Positions 22,056 to 31,355 of a stretch of 64,000 nucleotides of DNA are shown here, piece after piece. Source of the stretch: Lachancea thermotolerans CBS 6340 (lineage: Eukaryota > Ascomycota > Saccharomycetes > Saccharomycetales > Saccharomycetaceae); the NCBI RefSeq assembly GCF_000142805.1, contig NC_013078.1, positions 248,001-312,000 on the forward strand. The letters run 5' to 3'. Positions within the stretch are counted from its first letter, which is position 1, and the number at the start of each line of letters is the position of its first letter. A program made the position numbers and the translations under genes. The notes under the pieces were generated by a model that made no database searches, was not told the DNA's origin, and worked only from the letters and a program-made list of their open reading frames with translations.

Positions 22056-22238
22056 ATGACCAGCCCAACCGAATCAAAGCAGCCCCAAGAGGATAAGCCA
22101 AAGCCCTGCTGCGTTTGTAAACCTGAGAAGGAAGAGAGGGACGCTTGTCTCCTTTTCAACGGCCAAGAATCTGGCAAGTGCGACGAGCTAATCGCCAAGT
22201 ACAAAAAGTGCATGCAAGGATATGGGTTCTCCGTCTAA
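22056..22238 (+). CDS. COX17: Copper chaperone Cox17
   Basis: Intermembrane-space copper chaperone that hands Cu(I) to Sco1 and Cox11 for cytochrome c oxidase. It has 60 residues (S. cerevisiae 69). It shows the KPKPCCVCKPEKEERDACLLFNG core with the Cys-Cys copper site and the twin CX9C pattern ending in CDELIAKYKKCM. The conserved start is ATG 22056 (MTSPTESKQ). An in-frame ATG at 22008 would add a 16-residue basic extension (MLKPSTLRRQRTNLIE), which is not part of known Cox17. Two Puf3-type sites follow the stop. MEU1 lies 209 bp downstream on the same strand. Confidence 0.96.
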   Translation: MTSPTESKQPQEDKPKPCCVCKPEKEERDACLLFNGQESGKCDELIAKYKKCMQGYGFSV

Positions 22239-22262
22239 GCCAACATAAGAAATTCGAAAACT

Positions 22263-22270
22263 TGTAAATA
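22263..22270 (+). promoter_or_regulatory. Puf3 binding site 1 in COX17 3' UTR
   Basis: TGTAAATA, an exact UGUANAUA match, begins 24 nt after the COX17 stop. S. cerevisiae COX17 mRNA is the classic Puf3 decay target and also has two such sites. Confidence 0.8.
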
Positions 22271-22290
22271 GTTCTGGTGCCCACAACAAC

Positions 22291-22298
22291 TGTAAATA
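22291..22298 (+). promoter_or_regulatory. Puf3 binding site 2 in COX17 3' UTR
   Basis: A second exact TGTAAATA, 20 nt after the first. The paired arrangement mirrors the S. cerevisiae COX17 3' UTR. Confidence 0.8.
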
Positions 22299-22447
22299 GA
22301 GAACAAAAGTTAGCCTTTGTTTCTGCCAGTTACGTAAGAAGAAAAATTGAAGACTTTCAATATCTGAAGCCATCTTTTCACCAAAAACAACTGAGAAAAT
22401 ACGCAGCTTTGGCTTCTTTGAAGAGCAGCTTTCGTCACTTCCGCAAG

Positions 22448-23410
22448 ATGGTTAACGCTTCTGAGCTACCCAAGACTTTTAACGGCCCTATTGATCTCGG
22501 AATCATTGGCGGAACAGGCCTCTACCAGTTGGACTGCCTCGAGGCCATCGCAGTTCTACCTCCCGTGAAAACACCTTGGGGTCAAACTTCTTCTCCAATC
22601 ACCATTTCCAAAATCACTGGTGACTCTGAGGAGCATTTTCATGTCGCTTTCATTTCTAGACATGGTCTTCACCATCAATTCTCGCCTTCAACTGTCCCAT
22701 TCCGGGCGAATATGGCTGCCTTAAAACACTTGCGTTGCAAGGCAGTTTTGTCATTTAGTGCTGTTGGGTCTTTGCAACAACAGATCAAGCCTCGCGACTT
22801 CGTATTACCCCAACAGATTATTGACAGAACAAAAGGCGTCCGCGATTCCTCCTACTTCAATGACATCGGCCTAGTGGCGCATGTTGGATTCGGCGAGCCA
22901 TTTTCAAAGTCATTTGCGGAGTATATTAGCAAGTTTCACGGTATTTTGGAGAACCCTGGTGTCGACGAGCCTTGCGAGCTTCACTTCGACATTGACACCA
23001 CCGTCGTGTGCATGGAGGGCCCTCAGTTTTCAACTCGCGCTGAGTCAAAAATGTATCGTATGTTAGGCGGCGACGTTATTAACATGAGCGTTTTGCCTGA
23101 GGCCAAGTTGGCGCGCGAATGCGAGTTACCTTACCAGATGGTTTGCATGTCCACGGACTACGATGCTTGGAGAGATGAAGCGGAGCCTGTGACCGTTGAG
23201 ACTGTTATTGGGAATCTTCAGAACAACGGTGCAAACGCAAACGCTTTGGCTTCGGCAATTATTACGGACATGGCCAACAAAATGCCTGAATTCATGAAAA
23301 CAGGTGACGGATTAAAAGGCTCCATTAAAATGAGTATCTCGACCAAACCAGCTGCGATGTCCAAAGATGCCTTGGAAAAACTCAAGTTCCTGTTCCCTGA
23401 CTACTGGTGA
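22448..23410 (+). CDS. MEU1: Methylthioadenosine phosphorylase Meu1
   Basis: Cleaves 5'-methylthioadenosine with phosphate to adenine and methylthioribose-1-phosphate, the first step of methionine salvage after polyamine synthesis. It has 320 residues (S. cerevisiae 337). Purine-phosphorylase family motifs are clear: phosphate-site [12 protein letters not shown] at the start, [46 protein letters not shown], and [10 protein letters not shown] for base recognition. The open frame extends upstream to a GTG at 22277, but conservation begins right after ATG 22448. Next gene is POM34, as on S. cerevisiae chromosome XII (YLR017W-YLR018C). Stops of the two are 38 bp apart. Confidence 0.96.
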   Translation: MVNASELPKTFNGPIDLGIIGGTGLYQLDCLEAIAVLPPVKTPWGQTSSPITISKITGDSEEHFHVAFISRHGLHHQFSPSTVPFRANMAALKHLRCKAVLSFSAVGSLQQQIKPRDFVLPQQIIDRTKGVRDSSYFNDIGLVAHVGFGEPFSKSFAEYISKFHGILENPGVDEPCELHFDIDTTVVCMEGPQFSTRAESKMYRMLGGDVINMSVLPEAKLARECELPYQMVCMSTDYDAWRDEAEPVTVETVIGNLQNNGANANALASAIITDMANKMPEFMKTGDGLKGSIKMSISTKPAAMSKDALEKLKFLFPDYW

Positions 23411-23448
23411 TATTAATAGTTTTGTTTTATATTCGATAAATCATTTTG

Positions 23449-24618
23449 CTACATCGTTTTCCTTGGGCTCGGTGAGTCGCGCATATATGCATATTTACTG
23501 CTAGGAATATAGCCCGTGCGATTCATTGCGGTCGGTAACAGTCCACTACTAACATGAGAAGGCGTCAGGCTCGACTTTTTCAAAACAGAAGATCGCAGGT
23601 CACCAAAAGCATTTATTTTGGGTGCACGTTCACTTCTTACGCCAGCGCGTTCCGCAGCGGCGGCACGTTCTTTAGATTTTAGAGGCGTTTGTAGCGACTT
23701 GAATAGAAAAACTGGCGGCGCTGAAGCTTTGTGAGGGCTTGAAGCCAAGCTAGTTGGCTTTGACAAAGGTTCTTGAGGACTGGCTGCAAGCACGACGCGC
23801 GGTAGAGCGCTGGAAGTTTGTGTCTGATCTGAAAGGCCGAGCAGCTGTTTCTGGCGCTGGTTCAAGTGCAGGTCATCAATCTTGACATTCTGGGATTTGA
23901 CAAGGAGCCTCCACAATGAGACAGTAACATTGTAGAAGATAATCAGATGGAATATATGAGAAACATTGGCAAGTGTGATTAGCCGCGCCCATCTTGAGTG
24001 CTCGAAATCTGCATATGGATTAATACGATACACTAAAGTTTCTTGCACCCATTTTGCGACCCGCTTGCTGAAACCAGCTCCATGTAAGGTATGGTCGAGG
24101 TACAAGCTTAGAAACTTCAACGCCAGATTCCAAACAAGCACAGCAAGTAAATTTGAAATTATTTTGCGGGTCTCGAGCTCTTTGTTAACGATCCTGCATG
24201 AATATTGAGCAAGCACGGGGTTTTCGAACCCCCCCAAGACGCTCTCCGTGTTCTCAGATGCTACTGTTCCCTTAGCTTCTGTTTCGTTCGAAGTTGATTC
24301 TGAGCTTGTGGGTCTGGATTTTTGGAACACTGTAGGCCTTGCAAGAGGCGTTCCGCCCACGCTTTTGGAGACTCGCTTTCCGTCCTTGACTGGGCTTGAT
24401 AGTATCTTGCTTTTGTACAAATAGGGCGATTCCCTCACCACTTTTTCCCTCACACTGGCGAAGCGCTCCTGCGTCACCGGTTTCACTGGCGTTGAGAACA
24501 TTTTGCGTGGTACGGTTGATGAATTCATCGCGTTTCCAAAATCTCTTCGATACAGTGCCGAAAAGGCTGAATTTGATGAACTAGGCTCAAAACTATTGTC
24601 CATCGCTGAATTCGACAT
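23449..24618 (-). CDS. POM34: Nuclear pore membrane protein Pom34
   Basis: Integral pore-membrane nucleoporin that, with Pom152 and Ndc1, anchors the nuclear pore complex. It has 389 residues, longer than the S. cerevisiae protein (299). Ser-rich ends flank two membrane helices at about 154-176 (ISNLLAVLVWNLALKFLSLYL) and 213-239 (TLANVSHIFHLIIFYNVTV). Both ends should face the pore/cytoplasm. Identity rests on the two-helix layout, the LDHTLHGAGF-type linker and the position between MEU1 and PSR. The extra length is in the low-complexity tails. It shares a 295-bp promoter with PSR that carries two identical CACGTG sites. Confidence 0.9.
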   Translation of the reverse strand: MSNSAMDNSFEPSSSNSAFSALYRRDFGNAMNSSTVPRKMFSTPVKPVTQERFASVREKVVRESPYLYKSKILSSPVKDGKRVSKSVGGTPLARPTVFQKSRPTSSESTSNETEAKGTVASENTESVLGGFENPVLAQYSCRIVNKELETRKIISNLLAVLVWNLALKFLSLYLDHTLHGAGFSKRVAKWVQETLVYRINPYADFEHSRWARLITLANVSHIFHLIIFYNVTVSLWRLLVKSQNVKIDDLHLNQRQKQLLGLSDQTQTSSALPRVVLAASPQEPLSKPTSLASSPHKASAPPVFLFKSLQTPLKSKERAAAAERAGVRSERAPKINAFGDLRSSVLKKSSLTPSHVSSGLLPTAMNRTGYIPSSKYAYMRDSPSPRKTM

Positions 24619-24664
24619 TCATTGCAGTTCTTCAACTTCCATCTGAAGTGATACCATGAAAAAC

Positions 24665-24676
24665 ATCACGTGATAT
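24665..24676. promoter_or_regulatory. CACGTG site 1, POM34-PSR promoter
   Basis: ATCACGTGATAT, a near-palindromic E box of the type bound by Cbf1, Tye7 or Pho4. It is one of two identical 12-mers set 32 bp apart. It is 47 bp upstream of the POM34 ATG. Confidence 0.65.
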
Positions 24677-24696
24677 TCAAATAATAACACCTACAA

Positions 24697-24708
24697 ATCA
24701 CGTGATAT
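24697..24708. promoter_or_regulatory. CACGTG site 2, POM34-PSR promoter
   Basis: Second exact copy of ATCACGTGATAT. The 32-bp period, about three helical turns, places both sites on the same DNA face. Confidence 0.65.
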
Positions 24709-24913
24709 GTATCCCCGTGGGTAAATTCACATGACCTCTGCAGCTTTGCCATTCATACAACCGGGTAACTAACCGAATTTAACGCTTCAAGGATGCACTC
24801 AAAAAACAAAAGTCCTGTTCGAATTTTGATGAGCTCAAAGAAAGGTTTTCCGTGGCAAAAAGGTACCGGAAAGACTCGAGAACCGGAGCTGAGACAGCCA
24901 TTTGACGAGGCCG

Positions 24914-26143
24914 ATGGGATTTATATCATCGTTACTGTGCTGCTCATCATCTCAGAGTGGGAACCAGCGGGAAAAAGCTAACGGAAAGAGGCCACTTACA
25001 GCACAACAATCTAGGATACACACGGCGCTGTCAAACTCAACCCGGCAGATGAACACAGCGCCGTCGCGAAATGATGGAAAGCCTGCGGGCGAAGCAAAAG
25101 CGACAGGCAGTAGTAAAGCGATTAGAACGTCTAAGGCGCGGTCTGAAGCACAGGTGGTGAGCAGCGCGCAGCATGGCCACGCCTCCACGGAGGAGCCTGC
25201 TGAAACGGAAGACGATACGCTCAACAAGGAGGAAAAGCAAGTAGTAAGCGTGTACAATGGCGAAACTGAATCAAGCACTGGAACTGCTGAAGACCACGGG
25301 TTACTGGCTCGGAAAGCGGCCGGAGGAGCAGGAGAAACAGATGAGGAGGACGCAGATGAAGATGAGGATCGTAACAGCACAAGTCACGAGGTGACCGCTG
25401 TTGTGCACGAAGCAGAACAATCTTCTAGCGCCGAAGATGACTCGGACGCCGCCCTAGCTGAACATCAAGACCGCGAAGGCGATATGCAGCGTGCGCCTTC
25501 CTACGACTACGACCCGGAAAATGCTGTTTCAGAGGAAATGGTGGACTTGGCTGCATTGCAACCAGACCAGGCTCACGCGCCCGGAGTTAACACTTTGCTG
25601 CCGGTAAAGACCGAGCAGTTTAGTGGCAAAAAGTGCTTGGTGCTTGACCTGGACGAGACCCTAGTGCACTCTTCTTTCAAGTTCCTGCGTACGGCTGATT
25701 TTGTCATCCCAGTTGAAATCGATAACCAGGTTCACAACGTTTATGTCATCAAGAGACCGGGTGTTGACGATTTTCTGAGGCTTGTGGGGCAGCTCTACGA
25801 AGTTGTAGTGTTCACTGCGAGTGTGTCGCGCTATGGTGATCCACTATTGGATGTGCTAGACCAAAACCACTGCATACACCACCGCCTTTTCAGAGACTCC
25901 TGTTACAATTACGACGGCAATTACATCAAAAACTTGTCTCAGATCGGTAGACCGCTCAGTGACCTAATAATCCTTGACAACTCTCCGGCGTCCTACATCT
26001 TTCACCCGCAGCATGCTATCCCCATTTCCTCATGGTTCTCGGACGTACATGATAATGAACTGCTTGACATTTTGCCACTGTTGGAAGACTTAGCAGAAGA
26101 AAACGTTCCTGACGTGGGAAAAATTTTGGACGTCACAATATGA
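24914..26143 (+). CDS. PSR1: Plasma-membrane NIF/FCP1-type phosphatase Psr
   Basis: Single counterpart of the S. cerevisiae pair PSR1/PSR2, phosphatases that act with Whi2 in the general stress response and sodium tolerance. It has 409 residues. The N-terminus [13 protein letters not shown] carries Gly2 and a Cys pair, the dual-acylation signal that holds Psr proteins at the plasma membrane. A long acidic, Ser-rich region (15-230) precedes the HAD-type domain: [16 protein letters not shown] near residue 244 supplies the DxDxT nucleophile, then [54 protein letters not shown], ending [13 protein letters not shown] 24914 was chosen because the acylation motif begins there; the frame runs further up without homology. 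Confidence 0.95.
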   Translation: MGFISSLLCCSSSQSGNQREKANGKRPLTAQQSRIHTALSNSTRQMNTAPSRNDGKPAGEAKATGSSKAIRTSKARSEAQVVSSAQHGHASTEEPAETEDDTLNKEEKQVVSVYNGETESSTGTAEDHGLLARKAAGGAGETDEEDADEDEDRNSTSHEVTAVVHEAEQSSSAEDDSDAALAEHQDREGDMQRAPSYDYDPENAVSEEMVDLAALQPDQAHAPGVNTLLPVKTEQFSGKKCLVLDLDETLVHSSFKFLRTADFVIPVEIDNQVHNVYVIKRPGVDDFLRLVGQLYEVVVFTASVSRYGDPLLDVLDQNHCIHHRLFRDSCYNYDGNYIKNLSQIGRPLSDLIILDNSPASYIFHPQHAIPISSWFSDVHDNELLDILPLLEDLAEENVPDVGKILDVTI

Positions 26144-26643
26144 GTCAATTCGTAATTTGCCGTTTTTGTTGCGCAAGTGCATGGCACTGATTGCTGGATC
26201 GCTGCAGATATTGTTTTCACACCGCGGGCCGAAAACAGAACTAAAAAAAGACGAATAAAGAGCGCATAGGCGTTAGTTTATTTGTTTGATAGATAACATC
26301 TATAAGGAAGCTGGATCTCCCTGTTTGTAACCCACATATTACTATTTACGAACTACACAAAGCTCTGAATCGCAGCGAGGAGCTTTCTCATTAGAGTCAA
26401 GGGCAAGGGCCGCAGCTCCGCATGCAAAGTAAAGCTAAGCAAAGATCTTGGAGCGCCTTCAAGTGTAAGTCCTCGTTAGAATTTTTGCAGTCTTGCAGTT
26501 TTGTAGTTGACATTGCCGCAGTTTTTTAGAGCGGCCAGCACTGAGTGGGGGTTGTTGTAATCAATGCACCTCATGAAATTATAATTCTGTTTCACGCATA
26601 CAGACCTAGTGTTCGTGGTGATTCAAAGATTTATCGCGGCGCG

Positions 26644-26657
26644 GTGACATATGTCAC
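26644..26657. repeat. Perfect 14-bp palindrome
   Basis: GTGACATATGTCAC is its own reverse complement, with a CATATG centre and TGACA arms. It is the longest uninterrupted palindrome I noticed in block C. It could be a dimeric factor site; no known yeast factor is assigned. Confidence 0.6.
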
Positions 26658-27464
26658 ACTACGTAGCAACAGCGATATTGCTAAGGCCTTAGAACCGTAG
26701 CTTCCGATAATTTTAGCAAGCAAGATGGGTCACGCCCTGATACATCAAGACCGGCTCGTCGCATTTTTCCGTACTTCTAACATGTAATTAAACCTATTTT
26801 GAGGCATTTCGGAAACACTCATTCCTCTCCGTTAGGGTTAACATGAAATATTCCTGAACTCTATTGGCCGGCTTTTCATGAAATTTCAAAAGCTTGCAGA
26901 TGATTTGGAAGGTTGGGGATTGTTTGGTTCCATTACGTCATAGACCTGCTTGTGCTCTTTCCAACTTCGAACGATTATGAGCTGTCAAAAGGATGGGGAA
27001 AGATGATATAGAGATAGGTTTATTTGGGTTTTACCATATGCATTTTACGGTCACGAATGAGGACATACTTTTCAGTTTCCAACAAAGAGTTCCTGTTTCT
27101 AAATCAGCTCCTGCAGCGAGCGTGCTTCATAATTATTGTAGTTAAACAACACGAAAAGAGGATGCTTCAGCGCCCGTATATCCCGCGGCCCTCTTAACGT
27201 CTTATTGTCAATCTGGCATCAAACTTTTCTCTGTGTAGACTTCCCGACAACCTTATGATTATTTGATATTCAAAACACGGCAAGCCTCTTAAGGGTATCG
27301 ATGGCTGATAAAAGGCTGAAAGAGACTCAAATACCTGACGAGTTGTTTACTTGTTGAAAAGGCTTAACGCTGCCGGCATGTTATTTGTTTTAAATTTAGC
27401 CGCCAGGGACAATATACTGCGGGCAATAAAAATCACAGCATAGCGTTTTAGCTTAACGCAGAAA

Positions 27465-27509
27465 TGTCACTCGGAAGTGACAGAAATGCAATCAAATTTT
27501 CAAATTTGA
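27465..27509. repeat. Two adjacent short inverted repeats
   Basis: TGTCACT-CGGA-AGTGACA (27465-27482, 7-bp stem, 4-nt loop) is followed 9 nt later by TCAAATTT-TC-AAATTTGA (27492-27509, 8-bp stem). AGAAATG flanks the first hairpin on both sides as a direct repeat. They could fold in a transcript or serve as a terminator for one; no transcript is known. Confidence 0.5.
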
Positions 27510-28114
27510 GCGGCTAACCTGTAATGATCCCTGCTAGCACCGAAACACACTGAACATTTGCCCGCCCTCAAAATTCTTTACTCTCTTCTCGATACAAGCT
27601 TTCAGTGAGTGTCAAGCTTGTGCTCTCTTTTACGACCTTCTAATCTTTTGATGGATATAAAAAGGCAAAAACTTGAAAGATAGCTTAGTTTCTCAACCAT
27701 AAACAGGTTTTCTTTGAAGCAGATGTTGAGCAAATAATAAGCTGGTTTTGCAAAAATTGGCTTCCGTCCTTGATGCTCAGCCAATTGCGTCGCGATGCCA
27801 ACTAGATCTTATAGCTCGTTTTTGACATACCAACAAGTAGCTGCCAAGGATGCCCTGCCATCCGCCAACCTTCGTAGTTTCTCTAATCCTGCAATTTTTG
27901 CTCGTAACAGTAATTTCAGCTCCATTGACGTTTTGATTTAGGCTAAAATCCCGCCGTTTAACGTGGCATTTTAAAATCTAACCCTGCACCTGGCTCCGCT
28001 CTAGATTTCTTTGCAGATGTTGATTCTCGATACGGTGCATAGCGCAAGCCTTTATATCAAGTTGTCTAGAACCGATTTCTATTTAACAGAATAAAATTAT
28101 GCATATTAATTAAG

Positions 28115-29548
28115 TTAATCTTCTTGGTCGGCATCTGTGCTCTTTTCACGCTTATTGTCTTGATATTGATGTACCACGCCAACAATTTGTTTCTTCCGTT
28201 CGGGGACAAAGGCCATATCCTTATTAGTCCTTCTCTCATTCGTCTCTCTCCTCTTCATGCTGCCGATTTCAATATTTTTGATTTCCTGTGCTTTCTTCAC
28301 CACCTTAGGAACATGCCTATGCCTGCTGATCCTGCTGATCTCGGGCATGTACTTGAATCTCTCTTTCAACTTTTCGTCGTACTCTAATTTGTTCTTCTCA
28401 CGAGTTGTCTTGACCGATGATCTTTCCCAGGCCTTGGCCCTCCACATTCTGATATTTCCGTCATCCGAACCGCTCATGATGTACTTACTATCCATGCTGT
28501 ACTTCACTTGGAAGACGTGCTGCATTCTCTTAGTGTGGTAGACCTCTCTGGAGTGACCATGCTTCACTTGATAAATTCGAATAGTCTTATCGTAAGACCC
28601 AGTAACAATTTCATCACCAGTAGGGGAAAAATCAACGTCCATAACCGCGCTAACGTGATCTTTAAAAACGTGAAGTGCGCGGGAGAGATTCCTCATGTCA
28701 TAGTAGTAAGCGTTATGATCTTCACTTGCAACAACGAAGTTATAAGCTTCCATGGGATTCCAGCATAAAGCATTCGTTCTCATTCTTTGAGTGAACTTTT
28801 GCGTTGGTGAGTTAGTTCTTAGATCATACAGAACAACAGAGTTATCGCTACCTGCACTTGCAAATATGTCAGTCTCATTTTGGTTAAATTTAACCGTTGA
28901 TACGTTGTCAGCACCCCAAGATAGATTAGCAGTAGGTCTCGATCTTGAACTGTCCCATAGATTTATCTCTGCACCGGCTGTTACGAAATATGGCTTCGAT
29001 CTATGGTGATCGATGCCCAAGAAAGCATAGTCACCGTGGAAAGTCTTGATCAGTCCGTCAGTAGAGCTTTGTTCTTCGTCATTCTTAGACGAAGAGAAGT
29101 CCTCAGTGTTCACTGACCACAATTTTACAGTTTTGTCGTCACCGCACGAAAGCATGTAATTTTCGTTCTTGTTCGCAGAAAGATGCTGTGGGGTAACACA
29201 TAGGCCATGCACTAGCCCGTAGTGAGCTTTGAAAGAACATATTTCCTCTCTAGTAGACATGTTCCAGTATTTTACCACACCATCTGCTGAAGCCGAAGCC
29301 AGTTTGTTTAGCGCATGGTAGTTTTTAGCAATAGTGTAAACACCGTCTCTATGCCCGTATCCTAACTGACCAATAAAGGGCTTCGCAAACATTCTTTCCA
29401 TCTTTGTAGCGTTCAAAGCCTTAGTGTATTCACGAGCCCTTTCGAAGGGATGAAGTGCAGGGTCAAGGTTACGAGGAAGCTGTGACTCCTGTGTACTTTT
29501 AACGGGCACATAATCGTCTGCACTTCTGCTTATTGTCTTGATCTTCAT
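28115..29548 (-). CDS. SOF1: U3 snoRNP WD40 protein Sof1
   Basis: Nucleolar component of the small-subunit processome, needed for 18S rRNA production (DCAF13 family). It has 477 residues (S. cerevisiae 489). WD40 repeats cover about 60-390 with motifs such as SADGVVKYWNM, SCGDDKTVKLWS, TGSYDKTIRIYQ and SGSDDGNIRMW; the basic Sof1-like C-terminal domain (KLEYDEKLKERFKYMPEI, RHRHVPKVVKKAQEIK) follows. The frame extends to a CTG upstream, but ATG 29548 (MKIKTISRSADDYVPV) matches the known start. Its promoter has adjacent PAC and RRPE elements, typical for this regulon. Confidence 0.97.
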   Translation of the reverse strand: MKIKTISRSADDYVPVKSTQESQLPRNLDPALHPFERAREYTKALNATKMERMFAKPFIGQLGYGHRDGVYTIAKNYHALNKLASASADGVVKYWNMSTREEICSFKAHYGLVHGLCVTPQHLSANKNENYMLSCGDDKTVKLWSVNTEDFSSSKNDEEQSSTDGLIKTFHGDYAFLGIDHHRSKPYFVTAGAEINLWDSSRSRPTANLSWGADNVSTVKFNQNETDIFASAGSDNSVVLYDLRTNSPTQKFTQRMRTNALCWNPMEAYNFVVASEDHNAYYYDMRNLSRALHVFKDHVSAVMDVDFSPTGDEIVTGSYDKTIRIYQVKHGHSREVYHTKRMQHVFQVKYSMDSKYIMSGSDDGNIRMWRAKAWERSSVKTTREKNKLEYDEKLKERFKYMPEISRISRHRHVPKVVKKAQEIKNIEIGSMKRRETNERRTNKDMAFVPERKKQIVGVVHQYQDNKREKSTDADQED

Positions 29549-29618
29549 GGCTGGCAAACAAGACTTCTATAGCTTTCTCTGTGCAACTTGGTTCTTGTTG
29601 TCCTTCTATGCTTAAAAT

Positions 29619-29638
29619 CGATGAGCTGAAATTTTTCA
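29619..29638. promoter_or_regulatory. PAC plus RRPE module of SOF1
   Basis: CGATGAG (29619-29625) is followed one base later by TGAAATTTTTCA (29627-29638): a PAC core touching an RRPE. It lies 71-90 bp upstream of the SOF1 ATG, the usual position for ribosome-biogenesis promoters. Confidence 0.8.
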
Positions 29639-29683
29639 TATACATTACTATCAAAAGTAAAAAAAATTACAATGCAAAGAGAG

Positions 29684-31213
29684 CTAGTGTGAGCTGTTGG
29701 TCCGAATAGTATTTAGTATCGGCTTCCCGACTCTCTCGATAACGTCGTGCGACCATAGCACATCGAGATGTGAATACTCATCGATGTACCAAATTTTGTA
29801 AAGAGACTGGGGTTCGCAATTAGTAAAGTGATTGATGAGCCGCTCACCATCAACAAGGCGATCTTGCTTAGGGATAAACATCAAAATGCGAGGATATTCG
29901 TCTGTAGTAATTTTCTCTTGGTTGGAATGCATTTCAGTTTGTTTCTTTGCGGGTTCGCCGCCTGAAGGAAACCATGTTTTGGAATCGGGGAAGATGCCGT
30001 TCGAGTACGTTTTGAAACTCGACTTACGTTTGTCTTGGCTTAGCCACCACTGTAGCAAATTCACCGAGATGCAAACCGGGGAAAAAAGGAAATGGCGATT
30101 TCTAAGCGGCTTGTCCCACAGGCTATCGTTCCAATCAAACAGGTAATTGAACATGACGTACGACAAGAATGAGAATAACTTCCAGCCGACCATTAGAGAT
30201 CTCATCAGCATCATCAATGGGAGAAAACAGCACCTTCCAAACACATAAGGTGAATCAATGAATTTGGACATGAAGCGGACGAACATTTTCTCTTCAATCA
30301 AGGGCCCAGGATATACAGCCGGGGCTAAAGCCACAAAATTCTCCAGTTTGTCAAGTAGTTTAAAGTCGTCGTCATACACTGTTTCACCGTTTGCCAGTCC
30401 CATAAATCCTTGCGTCGTGCCCTGAGAATGCGCTATAAGTGTCAGTTTCTCTTTCCCAGTCTTCTCCAGAACAGTAGAAACAAGAGCTCTCAAGTCATAT
30501 TGAACAAGGTCTCTCATGTCCCAATTCCATCTATCTTTTTTCTTAACGATATAATCATTCCACTTGGGCTTGAACCCGCAACGATTATTGCCCAACCATA
30601 TGTCGTATCCCGATTCATAGAAGTAATAGGCCAGAGATTTTCGACCTCCAGACGCAAAGGACCCTGAGCTCTGCAAAAGACCATGAAGCATCAACATTGG
30701 GTGCCCACCTTTTGAGGGATTTGAATGTCCCTTGGGCTTCAAATGCCAAAGGTCAATAAAGAATCCGTCTAAAGTTTGAATCTCAAATTCTTCTATGGCA
30801 ATACCGTACTCCTCAAAGTAATACTTCAAATCGGGCACAAGCTTAAGGTCTTCGGCATTTAAGACACTACTGAATGGATTCTCACGGATTCCAACAGGGC
30901 GCGGCTGGTAAGCGCTATTTTCGAATGCAGTGTTGGGTCGCGTGTCTGGGTTTGTAACATCATGATCATACTCTATATTGCCCATTTCATAGCGACCATA
31001 TCCAAGAGGTGTAGCAGAGCCTACTGAAGAGTCGCGCGAGTGATTCTTCGGGCTGTTCCTCACATTGGAGCTTCTGGTGTCTCTAGGGTCTTTCTTTTTG
31101 AAGTGAGCTTCAACTACGTTATGGCAAAGCGACAAGACCAACAACACCGTCAAAAAGGTGGTGGACACTACCAAAGAAATTGGCGTGTATACAAGGTCCA
31201 TCGACAAGGCCAT
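29684..31213 (-). CDS. YEH1: Steryl ester hydrolase Yeh1/Yeh2
   Basis: Single counterpart of the pair YEH1 (YLL012W) and YEH2 (YLR020C), acid-lipase-family enzymes that release free sterol from steryl esters. It has 509 residues. One N-terminal membrane anchor at about residues 9-32 (YTPISLVVSTTFLTVLLVLSL) precedes the alpha/beta-hydrolase domain from about 130: lipase-family FEIQTLDGFFIDLWHLKP, oxyanion region HGLLQSSGSF, and the nucleophile elbow AHSQGT (GxSxG-type) near residue 262. The late PKQDRLVDGE and EYSHLDVLWSHDV blocks carry the likely Asp and His. The frame runs to a TTG upstream; ATG 31213 is used. The flanking genes SOF1 and IRC25 come from the two different S. cerevisiae tracks. 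Confidence 0.93.
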   Translation of the reverse strand: MALSMDLVYTPISLVVSTTFLTVLLVLSLCHNVVEAHFKKKDPRDTRSSNVRNSPKNHSRDSSVGSATPLGYGRYEMGNIEYDHDVTNPDTRPNTAFENSAYQPRPVGIRENPFSSVLNAEDLKLVPDLKYYFEEYGIAIEEFEIQTLDGFFIDLWHLKPKGHSNPSKGGHPMLMLHGLLQSSGSFASGGRKSLAYYFYESGYDIWLGNNRCGFKPKWNDYIVKKKDRWNWDMRDLVQYDLRALVSTVLEKTGKEKLTLIAHSQGTTQGFMGLANGETVYDDDFKLLDKLENFVALAPAVYPGPLIEEKMFVRFMSKFIDSPYVFGRCCFLPLMMLMRSLMVGWKLFSFLSYVMFNYLFDWNDSLWDKPLRNRHFLFSPVCISVNLLQWWLSQDKRKSSFKTYSNGIFPDSKTWFPSGGEPAKKQTEMHSNQEKITTDEYPRILMFIPKQDRLVDGERLINHFTNCEPQSLYKIWYIDEYSHLDVLWSHDVIERVGKPILNTIRTNSSH

Positions 31214-31332
31214 TTCGATCAGCAACGGAGGCGCGAGTCGCTCCTTTCAGCGCCAAGATTTAACTATTGAAAATTAGAACTTGAGAGTTTTCGTGCTGAA
31301 AATTACGCCATACAAACTTTTGGCGAAACTTC

Positions 31333-31353
31333 ATGCTTAAAGAGCAAACCTGA
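31333..31353 (+). other. Upstream mini-ORF of IRC25 (6 codons)
   Basis: ATG CTT AAA GAG CAA ACC TGA ends 2 nt before the IRC25 ATG. It matters only if transcription starts before 31333. Such spacing could lower or condition IRC25 translation. Confidence 0.4.
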
Positions 31354-31355
31354 AT

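Larger units (their letters stand above)
26144..28114. other. Gene-free block C between convergent PSR and SOF1 (1971 bp)
   Basis: No conserved frame; the longest candidate is 60 codons (27602-27784, minus). Visible structure: a perfect 14-bp palindrome at 26644-26657, two adjacent hairpins at 27465-27482 and 27492-27509, and a TATAAAAA box near 27656. The spacing is far larger than for other convergent pairs. No tRNA, LTR or known RNA was recognised. Confidence 0.6.

Noticed and set aside
24660-24760. Centromere (CDEI-like TCACGTGA with AT-rich DNA)
   Set aside because: No CDEIII core (TTCCGAA with proper flanks) within range, and two CDEI-like sites flank a promoter.
31318-31328. PACE-like TTGGCGAAA before IRC25
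   Set aside because: Lacks the GGTGGC core (two mismatches), so it is not claimed as an Rpn4 site although the gene would fit.
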